From positions 8,432,001 to 8,496,000 of the forward strand of contig NC_067205.1 in NCBI RefSeq assembly GCF_026262505.1: a stretch of 64,000 nucleotides of DNA, in the 5' to 3' direction. Positions 1 through 8,070 of this stretch are shown one piece after another; position 1 is the first letter of the stretch; every line of letters starts with the position of its first letter. The translations under genes were made by a program, and so were the position numbers. This stretch comes from Trichomonas vaginalis G3 (Eukaryota; Parabasalia; Trichomonadida; Trichomonadidae). Below the pieces are notes generated by a model. The model ran no database searches, had not been told where the DNA came from, and worked only from the letters and a program-made list of their open reading frames with translations.

Positions 1-1
1 G

Positions 2-259
2 AACAAAGGGTGGAAGCCTATAAAAATTTATGTCAATGATGGCTCAGGAGGTTCAAACATAAAGTATGCAGAAAGTTATAGAGTTTATGCTCTCAAAGGT
101 GAAAAGCCTTCATTTAAGAACAGCTATTCTAACGCATATCCTCAAAAGCTAACGGATGGGGAAGTGGATGATATGAATGACAGCAAAAATATTAACAGAA
201 ATGGCGACAAAGATGCATGGAATTTGTTTACCATCAGTCAATTGAAGGTTAAACTTTAA
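2..259 (+). CDS. C-terminal part of an unrecognised element A protein
   Basis: An open frame enters from the left edge and stops at 259, giving the last 85 residues. The segment is rich in Asn, Ser, Lys and Gly and has no motif I recognise. It converges on the packaging ATPase gene with a 4-nt tail-to-tail overlap, the compact spacing seen throughout these elements. It could be the end of a virion surface or replication protein; I cannot decide. Confidence 0.45.
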   Translation, partial: NKGWKPIKIYVNDGSGGSNIKYAESYRVYALKGEKPSFKNSYSNAYPQKLTDGEVDDMNDSKNINRNGDKDAWNLFTISQLKVKL

Positions 260-498
260 AACAATGTTGGTCGTTCCCATGGAATATTTTTGACTTTAAT
301 GGTATTAGTCATGATATGAATCTCAAGGTATGAACGAGGAGAGATGAGAGACTTATATGCTTCCCAAATTTCTTCAAAAGGTAATGTTATACCTGACTGT
401 TTCCAAATGAGTTCAATGTCATAGCGTGAGAAACCTTGAAAGATAACGAAGTCAGTTATGAGACGTTTTATGTTTAAAGCTAAAAACCTCCATGTTTG

Positions 499-580
499 CA
501 TAAGTATTGCTACAGTTAAATGGTAATGTCTGACTTTAGTTATGATGTTAGCTAATGGTGAGTCAGGCTTTGACACTAAA
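499..580 (+). repeat. Left copy of 82-bp duplication flanking the MULE
   Basis: Positions 499-580 are repeated without visible difference at 3,724-3,805, directly abutting the two ends of the MULE. The duplicated DNA is ATPase coding sequence of element A, so it is target sequence and not part of the transposon. MULEs usually make 8-11-bp duplications, so 82 bp is far outside the family norm. Confidence 0.85.
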
Positions 581-849
581 GAAACAATAAGAATTACCGA
601 AAAAGTGACAAAACATCAAAAACAGGGAGGGAGTCTCAATTTTTATTACTTATATTATTTTACAATATTTATATAAATACTCTTTATAATATATTTTACT
701 ATAAAATTATACCTCAAATTCAAATATTTAAAATATTATTTACATAATTATCTCAAAATTATATTTTTATATATTATTTTTCATATGTATAAATCATATA
801 ATCTATATCTATGCAAATCTCATCTAAAATTTTTTGAAACAAACCGCTA

Positions 850-1690
850 CCATTTTATAATGGTCCATCGTAAATTCATCATAAATTCTGGTACATGTTA
901 GTACCAGAGTCTTCAAATCTCAAACACTCTGATACCAACATGTACCAGATGCGAGTTTCCAATGCCCTCGTACGATTTTCTATTAAGATCTTCTTGAATG
1001 AGAAGGTCTTCATAGAAACTCGTACGAGGGCTTCTCTTTTAAATACTCTGGTACCTGCTGGTATCGGAGTCGACTTTACAGCCCTTTCCCCAATTTTGAA
1101 GCTAGGGAAAGTTTTCAAGCAATGAAAGGGAAGCTCTCGCTATGAGGTGAAAATCTAGAATTTTTACCTCATAGCGAGTAATCCTTTGTTAATTGCTTGA
1201 AAACTTTCTTCAAATTATCAAAATTTCGAGGAAAGTTTCCTTGCTTCAAAGTAGAGATGGAGCCCTTTGAGCCACTGCATATAGGTCAGTGACTCAAAAT
1301 ACTCCATCTCTACTAGAAATCGCCAAAATTTGGGTCGCAATCTTTGAAATGCGACGCAAGTTTTGGCAATTTCGCGAGGGACTTGCTCCATTTGGTGCAT
1401 AGATTCACACTCTATGCACCAGATGGAACAATTCTTTCGCTGACAGCGGGAAACTTTGTCTGAATAGTTTAACATTCAGACAAAGTTTTCCGCTGTCAGA
1501 GAGGGAATGGAAGGGTAAGAGGTATATATTCATAATGTATACCTCTTACTCTTCCATTCCCTCAAGAAAGTTCAAAAACTTGGGTGCAATCAGAACTGAT
1601 TGCACTCAAGTTTTTGAATTTTGTATAAGGAATTGTTGGCTATGATGTACTGATCATGAATCAGTACATCATAGCCAACAATTCTACCTT
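850..1690. repeat. Array of about eleven different hairpins
   Basis: Consecutive inverted repeats, each with its own sequence: 888-948, 964-1031, 1045-1070 (weak), 1107-1207 (an outer stem enclosing 1135-1178), 1251-1314, 1317-1374, 1384-1430, 1440-1499, 1501-1563, 1571-1618 and 1630-1684. Arms are mostly 19-31 nt with loops of about 3-15 nt and zero to a few mismatches; the last one is perfectly paired. The units do not look like copies of each other, so this is not an ordinary tandem repeat. Small reading frames crossing this block are by-products of the palindromes. Confidence 0.85.
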
Positions 1691-1932
1691 TTAACCAAAG
1701 ATAATTGATTCGTATGTAAAATATTAAGCTAAAATTTCTCTTTCTTTTAGTACACATTCTTCCATTTCGTGTACATGTATCATATATTAAGTACTAGTTA
1801 TCTATTCTATATCCTTTATCCCAATTTAGATACTCAAAGATAATTCTTTTTCAGAAGAAAAAAAATATTTTCTATTAAACCGTTATTTTTTCAATGTGAG
1901 TTTTCAATTTTATTTTTCCTTTTTGCTGCTCA

Positions 1933-3611
1933 ATGCAACATCCTCCACCCGATCCTCCATGCGAGGTTGATCAAGCCATAGGATATTTAGAATATTCTCG
2001 TTTTGTTATAGCTGCAGAGCTGCATGGTAACATAAGATTTGTCAAAGACCCACAAAAACTATCAATTGGAACAGGAGTATTAATCTACCACCGATGCGAA
2101 TACGAAGGCTGCCCAGCAGGCTTTAAATTTATTAAAAATTTCGACAATTACATTTTTAAATCTGCAAACTTAACTCATATTCACTCAGGACCACCACCAC
2201 AACATAAAAATACACCTACAAGTGGTACTTACCGTGCTTGGATTAAAAAATTTCTCATGAATCACGGAAGTCCACTTAATGCAACACAAGAAGTCAACAA
2301 AACGCTTGAAATACCTAAAGATCATACTTGTATTCACATGACTATGAAACAAACTGCAATCAATCAATTGAAATATTATTTACAACAAAAAGATCTTATG
2401 TGATCTTTACCAGACATATCTTTAAATCAATTTCAATCTTACAAAACTATGTTAATCAATGGGAAGATCAACATGATGACCTTATTTATTTTGACATTCA
2501 AGGTGAAGATACTGATTTTCCAGACAAATTGGTTTTTATTTACTCTGATAATGATATGATCTCTCAAATTCATGAAAAACCACCAATTTATCACTTAGAC
2601 TCTACGTTTAAATTAATTATTCATGGATTTCCTTTTTATGTATTAGCTACCAAATTTGCTAATACTCATTCTATCCCTTTGTGTTATTTTATAATATATC
2701 CAGATAATAGTGAAAATATTTCTTTTTGCTTAAGTAAATATTTTGAAACAACTCACACAGAACCTGAATTTATCATGTCTGACTGTGCACTAAACATTTT
2801 CAACGGGATTAGGAATTCATTTCCGGAGTGCAATATCTTTTGGTGCGCGCTACATGTAATACGCGCACTTAAAAAGAATCTCTCAAAGATAAATGATGAA
2901 GAGATTAGATCAGAAGTCGAAAAATTTATGAACATTTTATGTTATTATCGTGATTGCACAGAAGAAGATGCTGCAAAAATGTATAAAGAGCACATTATTG
3001 ATAAAATTCAAGATCAATTGGAATTTAATCAATACTTTACACGTCAGTGGGACATTCATAAACAACAGTGGATAGCCGCTGCCAGACCAAATGAATTAAC
3101 CGTTGTGAATAACGTTTCTGAATCTTTATTTAAAAAGATAAAATATCACGATTTTGGCTGCGTTAAAAATCAAAGAATTGATATTTTTGTCAAAAATCGT
3201 TTAGAAGAAGTTGCACCCAATTACTTTTATCGTATTAAAAACGATTTACTTCAAACAGGTTTTATTCCTTCAATTAGAATTCGCGAGCCTCGATTGACAG
3301 ATTATAAAACAAAATTGAAAAGAGAAGTTCAATCACGTTTATACCAAGTATTAAATTTTGTTCAGAATCAAGAAGCCAATTTGAATCCATTAAGATTTTT
3401 ATTGGAAAATGCTGAAGAAAAACTTTCTCAAATAAATGAGAAGATACAAAATTCAATTACATATTTAAGATCGTTTGAAATTCCAAATGAATTGTTAGAT
3501 ACGTATATGTTAGAAATTAATGAATTTTGTTATAATTCTCCAGGTTATATTTTAGAACATTTCGAAGAATTTTTGGAGGATTTCAAAGAAAAGAATAATT
3601 TAATAGACTAA
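1933..3611 (+). pseudogene. MULE transposase, one frameshift
   Basis: Transposase of the Mutator superfamily. The N-terminal 156-residue segment has a WRKY/FLYWCH-like zinc-binding arrangement (C-x4-C, later H-x-H at about residues 80-83). The C-terminal 427-residue segment carries the DDE core: first Asp in LDSTFKLI, second in MSDCALNIFNGI, then the CALHV Cys/His motif and a likely third acidic residue in NNVSESLF. The two segments overlap in different frames and are joined by a single frameshift near 2,385-2,400. A coiled C-terminal tail follows. It would bind the 24-bp terminal repeats and cut and paste the element. Confidence 0.85.
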
Positions 3612-3723
3612 AAAATTTATTATTTTTATTTATTGTGAATTTTAAATTGTCACTTTTTAAGTGTTACTCCCTATTGAAAGTGTCACTTTTTGGGTGTCAC
3701 TTTTTCGGAAATTCTTATATACT

Positions 3724-3805
3724 CATAAGTATTGCTACAGTTAAATGGTAATGTCTGACTTTAGTTATGATGTTAGCTAATGGTGAGTCAGGCTTTGACA
3801 CTAAA
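3724..3805 (+). repeat. Right copy of 82-bp duplication flanking the MULE
   Basis: Identical by eye to 499-580; see that entry. It begins at the base after the MULE right end. Confidence 0.85.
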
Positions 3806-4386
3806 CCTTTACCAGCGAAGTCGTCACAAACTAATAAAGTGTTTGATGGATATTTTTTGAAGGGGTATTTTGAAAGTTTTGATAGAATGTAGTTTGTCAG
3901 TCGTTTCATATCGTAAACTCCTGAGTACTGACGTAAGTGGTGTTTGTCAATAATTCTTTCCATCTCCTCAGAAGTCTTTTGCATTCCTGACTGTATAAAT
4001 TCAACGATGGCATAATATTTCCTCTTACGTCGAATGTAACGTTGAAGAAATTCAATGAGTTCACTGTCTGGAACTTTAACGACAGAGGCTTGAACTTTTG
4101 ACATAAATGTTTTCGCTGTTGAGTCCATAGAGTCTGAAGTTGCTGATATAATGATTTGGTCATAATATGAGTCATTTCCTAAACGTTCTGTTATGAGTAT
4201 ATGACGAATGAGGTTAAATGTCTTACCTGAACCCATCTTTCCACAATAGAAATACACACCATTTGAACAGAACTCATAATCTTTGCTGAAAGGAAGAATA
4301 AGAAAGAGTTAAGTTTGTCTGTAGTTTCATTCATGTCTTCATCTACGTCATGTATTAAATGCTTCATTTTATCTCCATTAAAAATG

Positions 4387-4848
4387 CAAGTCAGAAATAT
4401 TCAGAACATAGCACCGAGTCTAACTGACAAGAGTATAAAGATATACTATGAACATGTTATGATGAAACCAACCAAAATTCAAGAAAGTCAGTATACTTAT
4501 GAATATCCAAGACACTGGGTAGAGTATGTAGGAGGTGAGAAAGCTATTGAAATCAGACAGGTTCGAAGTATTCCAGCAGGAAGAACAATATTATTGAAGA
4601 ACTTTAATGTTTTGAGATATAATGATGAAACAAAGAAGCAAGATAGTTTCCCTGTTGCTGTGTATGTGAACTTAGATACAGGAGATGACATGAAAGTTTT
4701 TAATACAAAGCTTCAAACGGTAGTGAGAGAACAACTGACTGCGGAAGGACATCCATTACCTTCAGAAGTTACCATAGCATATAATTTTGAAACAAACTCA
4801 ATAGATTTTAAAGTCGTCTCTGCAAAGAAGTCAGGTTTTTACATTTAA
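4387..4848 (+). CDS. Conserved virion-type protein, element A
   Basis: A 154-residue beta-rich protein starting at 4,387, divergent from the ATPase with about 20 bp between the start codons. I do not recognise a named family. Its middle (YPRHWVEYVGG, then KAIEIRQVRSIPAG) lines up by eye with the protein at 22,134 of element B1 (YPLRWLRDPS, KAIGFRRMKF), and both are followed by the same kind of downstream gene. A single-jelly-roll penton or minor capsid role is plausible from position, but that is inference. Confidence 0.5.
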   Translation, partial: QVRNIQNIAPSLTDKSIKIYYEHVMMKPTKIQESQYTYEYPRHWVEYVGGEKAIEIRQVRSIPAGRTILLKNFNVLRYNDETKKQDSFPVAVYVNLDTGDDMKVFNTKLQTVVREQLTAEGHPLPSEVTIAYNFETNSIDFKVVSAKKSGFYI

Positions 4849-4945
4849 TGAAGCAGATGTATATTCGAATGAAAACTTCAAAGCTATTGCATGGTTAGAT
4901 AATGACGATTGCTTTAAGAAAATATTTAAATACAGTGACTCAACG

Positions 4946-5266
4946 ATGTCAATAGATGACCTTCGTGGAATGTTACCATCGACGTTTACAGTAGAAGGTT
5001 CAGCAGGATTGCTTACAAGATTGTCAATTGGTGGTATTTGGTCTCGTGAGAACATTGTTATAAAATCCAGTATAAGTGAATTTGCTGAAGAATCTATATT
5101 ATGTCTTTCAAACTACATGTATTCGCCGCCGAAGCATTATAGTATAACAAACTTTGTCAGTAAGTTTAACATAAGACTTGTCGAACCTTCTTCAATGAAA
5201 GATGTTGTGCTACCCAAAGACGGAAAGGATGGACTCATTATTGAAATGATTTTAATTGCATATTAA
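4946..5266 (+). CDS. Conserved small protein, element A
   Basis: A 106-residue reading frame; the true start is uncertain and could be further upstream. Its C-terminal half (SILCLSNYMYSPPKHY) resembles NSFLCLMNDFYEKPTKLY in the protein at 22,534 of element B1, and the two genes occupy the same place after the partner gene at 4,387 or 22,134. Function unknown, likely structural. This part of element A looks somewhat eroded. Confidence 0.45.
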   Translation: MSIDDLRGMLPSTFTVEGSAGLLTRLSIGGIWSRENIVIKSSISEFAEESILCLSNYMYSPPKHYSITNFVSKFNIRLVEPSSMKDVVLPKDGKDGLIIEMILIAY

Positions 5267-5497
5267 ATGAGCTTGTTCTTGAAGGTCATTCATGATGAAA
5301 TAACTGTTGTAGAAGATGTTAGCAATTGTTCAGACATTTTGAAGCGTATAGATGAGATAAGAAAGAAGTTAGATAGACCGCAAAGCAGTGAGGGCGAAGC
5401 CCGTGAGAACGCTTATGTTTCATTGACTTTCTCCAGTAACGAGAACTTTTATGAGATAATATTGAAGAGAGATGATTTAATATGGTGTAAATGGTAG
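5267..5497 (+). CDS. Small unknown protein, element A
   Basis: A 76-residue protein starting directly after the preceding stop and overlapping the next gene by 7 nt, so the three genes look like one tightly packed unit. No family recognised. A GC-rich mini-hairpin (GGGCGAAGCCC, 5,392-5,402) lies inside the reading frame and contributes the residues around SEGEARE without disturbing the frame. Confidence 0.45.
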   Translation: MSLFLKVIHDEITVVEDVSNCSDILKRIDEIRKKLDRPQSSEGEARENAYVSLTFSSNENFYEIILKRDDLIWCKW

Positions 5498-6018
5498 CTT
5501 GGGCAGCTTTAGGCGCAATGGGAACAAAAGCATTAGCATTTGGAGCAAAAGCACTTGGAGCTTATGACGCAGTAAATAAAATGAGTGGAGGAAGGGTTTC
5601 GAAGACATTAGATGCAAATAAAGGGAAGATTGGAGGCTGGGTTGCAAAGAAGTTAAGATTAAATAAAATAGGGCTCATAAATAGAGCATCCAATTTGGTT
5701 GCGACTGAGTCAGAAAATGCTTTAGGAAAGGACGATGAGTTTGCAAAACACGCAAAAGACTTTAATGACCAGATGAAAGGTGAAACAATGCATTTAAATA
5801 GAGTCGATGGAACTAAAGAAAATGTTTCTTCTCCACCAGTAGTTCTTCCGTATGGTCCCTATGGAATGTATGGAAACCCTTACGAAAGACCATTTGACCC
5901 ATTGACTGGTGGAAGTAACTGGTATCATTACGGACGAAGAAGAAAGACAGTCAAGTTGGAGACAGACGTGAAGAAAGCAACTAAAAAGAAACCAAGGAAG
6001 AGAGTTATAAAGCAATGA
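5491..6018 (+). CDS. Hydrophobic/basic minor-capsid-like protein, element A
   Basis: A 175-residue protein with an Ala/Gly-rich hydrophobic N-terminus (WAALGAMGTKALAFGAKALG), a Pro/Gly/Tyr-rich middle and a strongly basic C-terminus (KKATKKKPRKRVIKQ). The layout recalls virion core or membrane-active minor capsid proteins of adenovirus-like viruses, where a hydrophobic N-terminus inserts in membranes and a basic tail touches DNA or capsid. The role is inferred from composition only. The frame looks whole. Confidence 0.5.
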   Translation: MVAWAALGAMGTKALAFGAKALGAYDAVNKMSGGRVSKTLDANKGKIGGWVAKKLRLNKIGLINRASNLVATESENALGKDDEFAKHAKDFNDQMKGETMHLNRVDGTKENVSSPPVVLPYGPYGMYGNPYERPFDPLTGGSNWYHYGRRRKTVKLETDVKKATKKKPRKRVIKQ

Positions 6019-6162
6019 ATTCAACAGGGTGAAAAAAGAGGTGAGATCTCACCACTTCACCTAAATTTATTTTTGTGCTATGTTTTCATACGTGTGAGGG
6101 TGGTGATATCATTAATTTTTAAGTTTATTTTTTATTTTATTTTTTATTTTATTTTTTTATAA

Positions 6163-6447
6163 ATGACAGAACAAAAGCAACTCATACAAATCGAAAAATA
6201 TAACAAACATACATTTAAACATTTATTCTTCCTTCCTGAGTATAACATGTTCTTTACACTTCATCCTAGACCAGTTGACTATACATTGACTGTGTATAAA
6301 GATTGTCATGGTAGTTTTATAAAAACTTATGATGATGAAGGTAAGTTAACAAGACTATGCATTTCAAAACTTGAGAAACTTTATGACTTCAAGTATGACT
6401 ACAATAGAGTTAACATTGACGATGAAGATATAGAAGAAAATTTATGA
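6163..6447 (+). CDS. Unknown 94-residue protein, element A
   Basis: A short, apparently whole gene with a very acidic C-terminus (DDEDIEEN). It is preceded by the T-rich tract and TATAAATG-type start context that precedes most genes of these elements. No family recognised. It is the last element A gene I can see before hAT-like sequence. Confidence 0.5.
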   Translation: MTEQKQLIQIEKYNKHTFKHLFFLPEYNMFFTLHPRPVDYTLTVYKDCHGSFIKTYDDEGKLTRLCISKLEKLYDFKYDYNRVNIDDEDIEENL

Positions 6448-6597
6448 GAACGTTTATTTTTTCATTAGTGAGTTCGTTAGTGAGGTGAAGTGGTTGGCGG
6501 CTTTGTAAATATTTAAGGTTAAGTTAGTGTTGTCGTTTGTGTTGTAAAATATACGTTAGCGGTTTCGTAAAGTGTCAAATTCACATATAATGGGTAA

Positions 6598-7200
6598 GTA
6601 GGTGCGCAGTGCCTCCGTACACTTGATAGGTGTATTAATTGCGAAATCCTTGAAGAAGAACGAACAGAATGTGTTGACGAGGTAGCCGAGCATGATGAAG
6701 AGATCCAGCAAGCAGAAGAGGAACAAATGCTTAACGACGATCATGCAGCCGAAACAAATGCCGATGGTTCGAGGAATTCCTTGGTCTGGGATGTTGTAGA
6801 TGAAGAGATAAAAGATCTATACACATTCATGATAACAATCCTCAGACAAAGAGCAATTGCCGAATCAACAGTTGATCCAACGATCAATAAAGACGATAGA
6901 GCCAAGGAATTGAGTGATGCTTACGATTTCTTCATAGAGCAAGATGATTCCCATCTTATAAATGGTCATCATCTTGCTCAAAATGATGGCAAGTTTTGGT
7001 ACATGAATGGCATAAAGCAACTAAAAGCAATAAGACCAATTGGAAAAAGGATGATGTCACTTTCGTGCAGTGAAGCAGATGTAGAACGGGTAATATCTGA
7101 ATTGCGAAAGACAAGAAATTCAATGAACGAATCATGCAAAGAAGAATATGTAGCATGCCGCTTCTTCATCAAGTTGAATGATGATCAATTTGATATTTGA
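6598..7200 (+). pseudogene. C-terminal remnant of a hAT-like transposase
   Basis: The frame is open from about 6,598 to the stop at 7,200. Its end carries a segment resembling the hAT C-terminal dimerisation region: MSLSCSEADVERVISELRKT, then RNSMNES and a hydrophobic stretch. The upstream part is acidic with a Cys pair (RTLDRCINCE). The catalytic part of a hAT transposase, several hundred residues, is missing, so this is a 5'-truncated fossil of a DNA transposon that joins element A sequence near 6,590. The family call rests on that one motif. Confidence 0.5.
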
Positions 7201-7260
7201 TTTTGTTTTTTAATAAAATTTATTAAATAATTTGTTTTAAAAAGTATTATTTTTATTCGT

Positions 7261-7307
7261 AAAGATATTAGACAGAAGGTGGCCAGCCTAATGTCTATCA
7301 ATCTTTA
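7261..7307. repeat. Imperfect palindrome
   Basis: A 47-bp foldback with outer arms AAAGAT/ATCTTT and AGACA/TGTCT and a GGCC-centred inner palindrome. It lies in the 490-bp gene-free stretch 7,201-7,690. It may be a terminal piece of the hAT-like element or a small foldback element. Confidence 0.5.
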
Positions 7308-7380
7308 ATATTAGTAGTAATTTCCCGCATTTCTGAATGATGATTGATTAGCTTTGTTGTTATTGATGTAAAACTGGATA

Positions 7381-7470
7381 AGTATTAAATAATTATATTA
7401 ATCTTGGCCAGGAGACTGCTGATGGCCAGTCAGCAGCGGCCACTATGAATCATTATAATTATTTAATACC
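7381..7470. repeat. 90-bp palindrome
   Basis: Arms contain GTATTAAATAATTATA and its complement. The centre carries a second hairpin (CTGCTGA/TCAGCAG around TGGCC). With the 7,261 palindrome it fills much of the gap between the hAT remnant and the foldback element. I see no gene between 7,201 and 7,690. Confidence 0.55.
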
Positions 7471-7683
7471 TAAATTGAGGTAAAAAGCAATAAGACTTGC
7501 CGAGCTTCATGCCCCTACCTCATATAAATAGAATCACACTTTATTGAATCAACATCTATAAGAATGAAGTGTTTTGAAGCTGAAATAATATTGAATAGAA
7601 ATTAATTTTTTCTGAAATTTTGAATGAAATTATGGGAAATAAAAAAATTACTAAATATTGTATTCATACAAATATTGTTGTAA

Positions 7684-7968
7684 ACAGAAATTCATCAAAA
7701 GTGACACCTCAGAAAAGCTAAAATATTGAATTTTTGGAACTTTTGATAGAGCACGTTTTTAAATATTAATTAAAGTAAATGTATATTTTGTAAAGATTCT
7801 TTTTAATAAAAAAATAAAATTTTGAAGAAGAACACAAAATCTTCTGAAAAATAATATCACATAAACTCATATTATTTTCTAATATATAACTATTTTATAT
7901 AAAAATCAAATTCAATGATCTTAAAAGCGAAGGATAAACCTCAAAATTTACGAATATAATGAGTGGGA

Positions 7969-7971
<3 letters not shown>
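7684..7971. mobile_element. Foldback element, outer left arm (part 1 of 3)
   Basis: Outer left arm of a foldback DNA element whose right arm is at 46,650-47,241. The outermost 25 bp (core CAGAAATTCATCAAAAGTGA, about 7,684-7,708) match the right end inverted. About 120 bp of unmatched sequence follows, and near-perfect pairing resumes at about 7,830. The arm is interrupted at 7,972 by element B1 and resumes at 25,011. With both insertions removed the element is about 1.2-1.4 kb with arms of roughly 450 bp and a 60-bp loop. No transposase is visible, so it is non-autonomous. Confidence 0.75.
7908..7971 (+). repeat. Left copy of 64-bp duplication flanking element B1
   Basis: Positions 7,908-7,971 match 24,947-25,010 by eye (the outer two bases may be chance). 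The sequence belongs to the foldback arm, whose inverted partner at about 46,925-46,990 shows that it is pre-existing target DNA. Confidence 0.8.

Positions 7972-8004
<33 letters not shown>
7971..8004. repeat. Poly(A) run at the left end of B1
   Basis: About 34 consecutive A residues (the first may belong to the target) directly abut the GGTAGTGGGG terminus. B2 has about 27 A at the same place (51,246-51,272). The opposite end of B1 has no matching homopolymer. Confidence 0.9.
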
Positions 8005-8006
<2 letters not shown>

Positions 8007-8062
8007 TAGTGGGGCTTCCAGGCACTTCGTGCCCTCTAGCCCCTGAAGATATTTAGTATAAA
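8005..8062. repeat. B1 left terminal repeat, outer part, with nested hairpin
   Basis: Inverted relative to 24,887-24,938. It holds a nested hairpin: outer stem GGGGCT/AGCCCC and inner stem GGCAC-TTC-GTGCC (8,021-8,033). The inner part of the same terminal repeat lies 1.6 kb further in (about 9,640-9,745), so the gene at 8,071-9,435 occupies a slot within the repeat. Confidence 0.75.
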
Positions 8063-8070
8063 TGAAGTTT

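Larger units (their letters stand above)
581..3723 (+). mobile_element. Mutator-like element (MULE) with hairpin array
   Basis: A 3.1-kb DNA transposon. Short terminal inverted repeats of 24 bp with one mismatch lie just inside each end (587-610 and 3,695-3,718; core GAATTNCCGAAAAAGTGACA). Further copies of the AGTGACA motif occur inside the right end. It encodes a MULE-type transposase (1,933-3,611) and, upstream, a block of about eleven consecutive hairpins (about 850-1,690). An AT-rich spacer occupies 611-850. It is inserted in the packaging ATPase gene of element A and flanked by an 82-bp direct duplication. The transposase is frameshifted once, so this copy is probably not autonomous. 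Confidence 0.8.
256..4367 (-). pseudogene. Packaging ATPase of element A, split by a MULE insertion
   Basis: FtsK/A32-like genome-packaging ATPase family. Near the N-terminus a P-loop (GKMGSGKT) follows a hydrophobic strand, and a Walker B-type segment (LLVCDDF) lies further on, as in the ATPases at 18,624 and 61,656. The start is taken as the ATG whose complement is at 4,365-4,367, 19 bp from the divergent gene at 4,387. The coding region is interrupted by the transposon at 581-3,723, and part of the gene is present twice because of the 82-bp flanking duplication. In Polintons this enzyme pumps DNA into capsids. Broken copy. Confidence 0.65.
1..6590. mobile_element. Element A: partial Polinton-related virus-like element
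   Basis: A run of small virion-type genes with a packaging ATPase, cut off at the left window edge. The ATPase P-loop and Walker B, two genes resembling the pair at 22,134-22,878 of element B1, and a hydrophobic/basic minor-capsid-like protein support a Polinton-like origin. The left end is outside the window. The right end lies somewhere between 6,448 and about 6,600, before hAT-like sequence starts; I could not find terminal repeats. A MULE is inserted at 581-3,723. The copy looks broken in a few places and is older or more damaged than element C. Family assignment is inference from gene content. Confidence 0.6.

Noticed and set aside
879-1125. Open frames on both strands in the hairpin array
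   Set aside because: They are mirror products of palindromes with no protein-like composition.
850-1690. CRISPR-like array
   Set aside because: There is no constant repeat with unique spacers; each unit is a different inverted repeat, and the host is a eukaryote with no cas genes nearby.
7971-8004. Poly(A) as evidence for retroposition of B1
   Set aside because: The A run is on the wrong side for most genes, and the element has paired terminal repeats and no reverse transcriptase.
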